From Bifidobacteriaceae bacterium (GTDB taxonomy: Bacteria; Actinomycetota; Actinomycetes; Actinomycetales; WQXJ01), in NCBI GenBank assembly GCA_031278675.1, contig JAITJY010000173.1, forward strand, positions 1 through 6,176: DNA of 6,176 bases. Reading direction: 5' to 3'. A program made the translations under genes and the position numbers. Each line of letters opens with the position of its first letter. Within the stretch, counting starts at the first letter, position 1. Under the pieces are notes generated by a model. It had not been told where the DNA came from, made no database searches, and saw only the letters and a list, made by a program, of their open reading frames with translations. This document shows, piece after piece, positions 5,063 to 6,176 of this stretch.

Positions 5063-6148
5063 ATGAGCCAGTTCCTGTTGGAGCCTCATCCTTCGCCCAC
5101 CGCGCCGGCCCAGCGGGCCGCACTCTTAGAAGCGCCGTCCTTCGGCACCGTTTTCACGGACCACATGGCGGCGATCGACTGGACGGCGGGAGGGGCCGGC
5201 TGGCACCGGCACCGGGTGATCCCGTACGGGCCGATCGAATTGATGCCCTCCGCCGGCGTGCTGCACTACGCGCAAGAGGTGTTCGAGGGCCTCAAGGCCT
5301 ACCGTTGGCCGGACGGGTCGATCCGCCTGTTCCGTCCGGCCGCCAACGCGGAGCGGCTCGCGCGGTCGGCCCGGCGCTTGGCGTTGCCCGAACTCTCGCC
5401 CGAAGATTTCATCGCCTCCTTGGAGGCTTTGATCGAGGTGGACCTGGCGTGGGTGCCGTCCAAGCCCGGCACATCGCTGTACCTGCGGCCATTCATGTTC
5501 GCGGCCGAGCCGTTCATTGGGGTGAGGGCTTCGCACCAGGTGTCTTACTATGTGATCGCGTCACCCGTCGGGGCCTACTTCAAGAGCGGGGCAGCGCCGG
5601 TGTCGATCTGGGTGGACCGGGTTTATCACCGGGCGGGTCCTGGCGGGACCGGTGCGGCGAAGTGCGGCGGTAACTATGCGGCATCGCTCGTCTCGCAGGA
5701 AGCGGCCTATGATCACGGCTGTGAGCAGGTCTTGTTCTTGGATGCGGCGACTTCCACCCATCTTGAGGAACTCGGTGGCATGAATGTGGTCGTGGTGATG
5801 GCGGACGGCGCGGTGGTGACGCCGCCCACATCGGGCACCATTTTGGAGGGCGTGACCCGGTCCTCGCTGCTGCAACTGGTCCGCGACCGCGGCCGGGAGG
5901 TGGTGGAGCGGCCGGTGGTGTTGGCCGATCTGCTGGACGGCATCAGGTCCGGCGCCGTCGCCGAGGTTTTCGCGTGCGGCACCGCCGCCGTGGTGACCCC
6001 CGTTGGCCGGTTGGCCGGCGACGGGTTTGACCAGGTGATCGGCGACGGTGCGCCCGGCGAACTGACCATGTCCCTCGCCGACGAGTTGACCGGCATCCAG
6101 TACGGCCGCCGCGAAGACAAACACGGTTGGGCGTACCGCGTCGCCTAA
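5063..6148 (+). CDS. ilvE: Branched-chain amino acid aminotransferase
   Basis: This 361-residue fold-type IV PLP enzyme transfers the amino group between glutamate and the 2-oxo acids of Val, Leu and Ile, the last step of all three pathways. The N-terminal half has YAQEVFEGLKAYR (69-81) and FRPAANAERL (90-99). The PLP Schiff-base lysine is K200 in GAAKCGGNYA. EELGGMN (235-241) provides the conserved Glu E236 and the substrate-side GGMN segment. PPTSGTILEGVTRSSLL (254-270) is the cofactor-phosphate region, and EVFACGTAAVVTPV (301-314) completes the active site. Length and motifs match the long actinobacterial IlvE rather than the roughly 300-residue enterobacterial type. It follows leuB by 70 bp with its own strong Shine-Dalgarno. 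It ends with TAA at 6148. D-amino acid transaminase and aminodeoxychorismate lyase share the fold, but length and motifs point to BCAT. Confidence 0.96.
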   Translation: MSQFLLEPHPSPTAPAQRAALLEAPSFGTVFTDHMAAIDWTAGGAGWHRHRVIPYGPIELMPSAGVLHYAQEVFEGLKAYRWPDGSIRLFRPAANAERLARSARRLALPELSPEDFIASLEALIEVDLAWVPSKPGTSLYLRPFMFAAEPFIGVRASHQVSYYVIASPVGAYFKSGAAPVSIWVDRVYHRAGPGGTGAAKCGGNYAASLVSQEAAYDHGCEQVLFLDAATSTHLEELGGMNVVVVMADGAVVTPPTSGTILEGVTRSSLLQLVRDRGREVVERPVVLADLLDGIRSGAVAEVFACGTAAVVTPVGRLAGDGFDQVIGDGAPGELTMSLADELTGIQYGRREDKHGWAYRVA

Positions 6149-6176
6149 CCAGCGTTGTCCCGTCGCTCAGTTGCCC
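6149..6176. other. Sequence after ilvE, nothing identified
   Basis: Twenty-eight bases remain after the ilvE stop. I see no hairpin with a T-run, start codon with ribosome binding site, or other signal, so the end of the operon lies beyond the window. Confidence 0.5.

Noticed and set aside
1..6176. CRISPR array, tRNA/rRNA genes, insertion sequences, toxin-antitoxin or defence genes
   Set aside because: No regular spaced repeats, cloverleaf-like segments, transposase motifs or terminal repeats were seen. All coding space is accounted for by the five biosynthesis genes and the leader peptide.

Overview
The window holds one co-directional (+ strand) branched-chain amino acid biosynthesis operon, ilvB-ilvN-ilvC-leuB-ilvE, preceded by a transcription-attenuation leader. 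High GC content, strong G/C third-position bias, the actinobacterial styles of IlvB (GDGCFQMT) and LeuB (VREGTEGPYVGNGG), and a promoter whose start falls on a leader-peptide start codon all point to a high-GC actinomycete. I cannot name a genus.

Layout. Bases 1-284 are non-coding upstream DNA with a perfect 19-bp interrupted palindrome (226-244) and a promoter -10 element (272-277). A 12-codon leader peptide rich in Leu/Val/Ile codons (285-323) follows. Its stop codon is buried in a 14-bp hairpin (311-345), which is followed after one base by an intrinsic terminator (347-377). ilvB (442-2223) and ilvN (2243-2764) encode the large and small subunits of acetohydroxyacid synthase. A 129-bp structured gap leads to ilvC (2894-3922, ketol-acid reductoisomerase). 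leuB (3919-4992, 3-isopropylmalate dehydrogenase) overlaps ilvC by 4 bp. A 70-bp gap with three 11-bp direct repeats precedes ilvE (5063-6148, branched-chain aminotransferase). The last 28 bases show nothing.

Together: IlvBN makes 2-acetolactate or 2-aceto-2-hydroxybutyrate, and IlvC isomerises and reduces it. LeuB carries out the oxidative decarboxylation of the leucine branch, and IlvE performs the final transamination to Val, Leu and Ile. IlvD, LeuA, LeuCD and IlvA are not in the window and must lie elsewhere. Charged Leu/Val/Ile-tRNA levels probably set read-through at the leader, and valine probably inhibits the enzyme through the IlvN ACT domain.

I see no undescribed system. The genes are ordinary core metabolism. 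The points worth a second look are regulatory: an apparently leaderless attenuation peptide, an attenuator without an obvious antiterminator, the upstream palindrome, the inverted repeat before ilvC, and PHO-box-like 11-bp repeats before ilvE.
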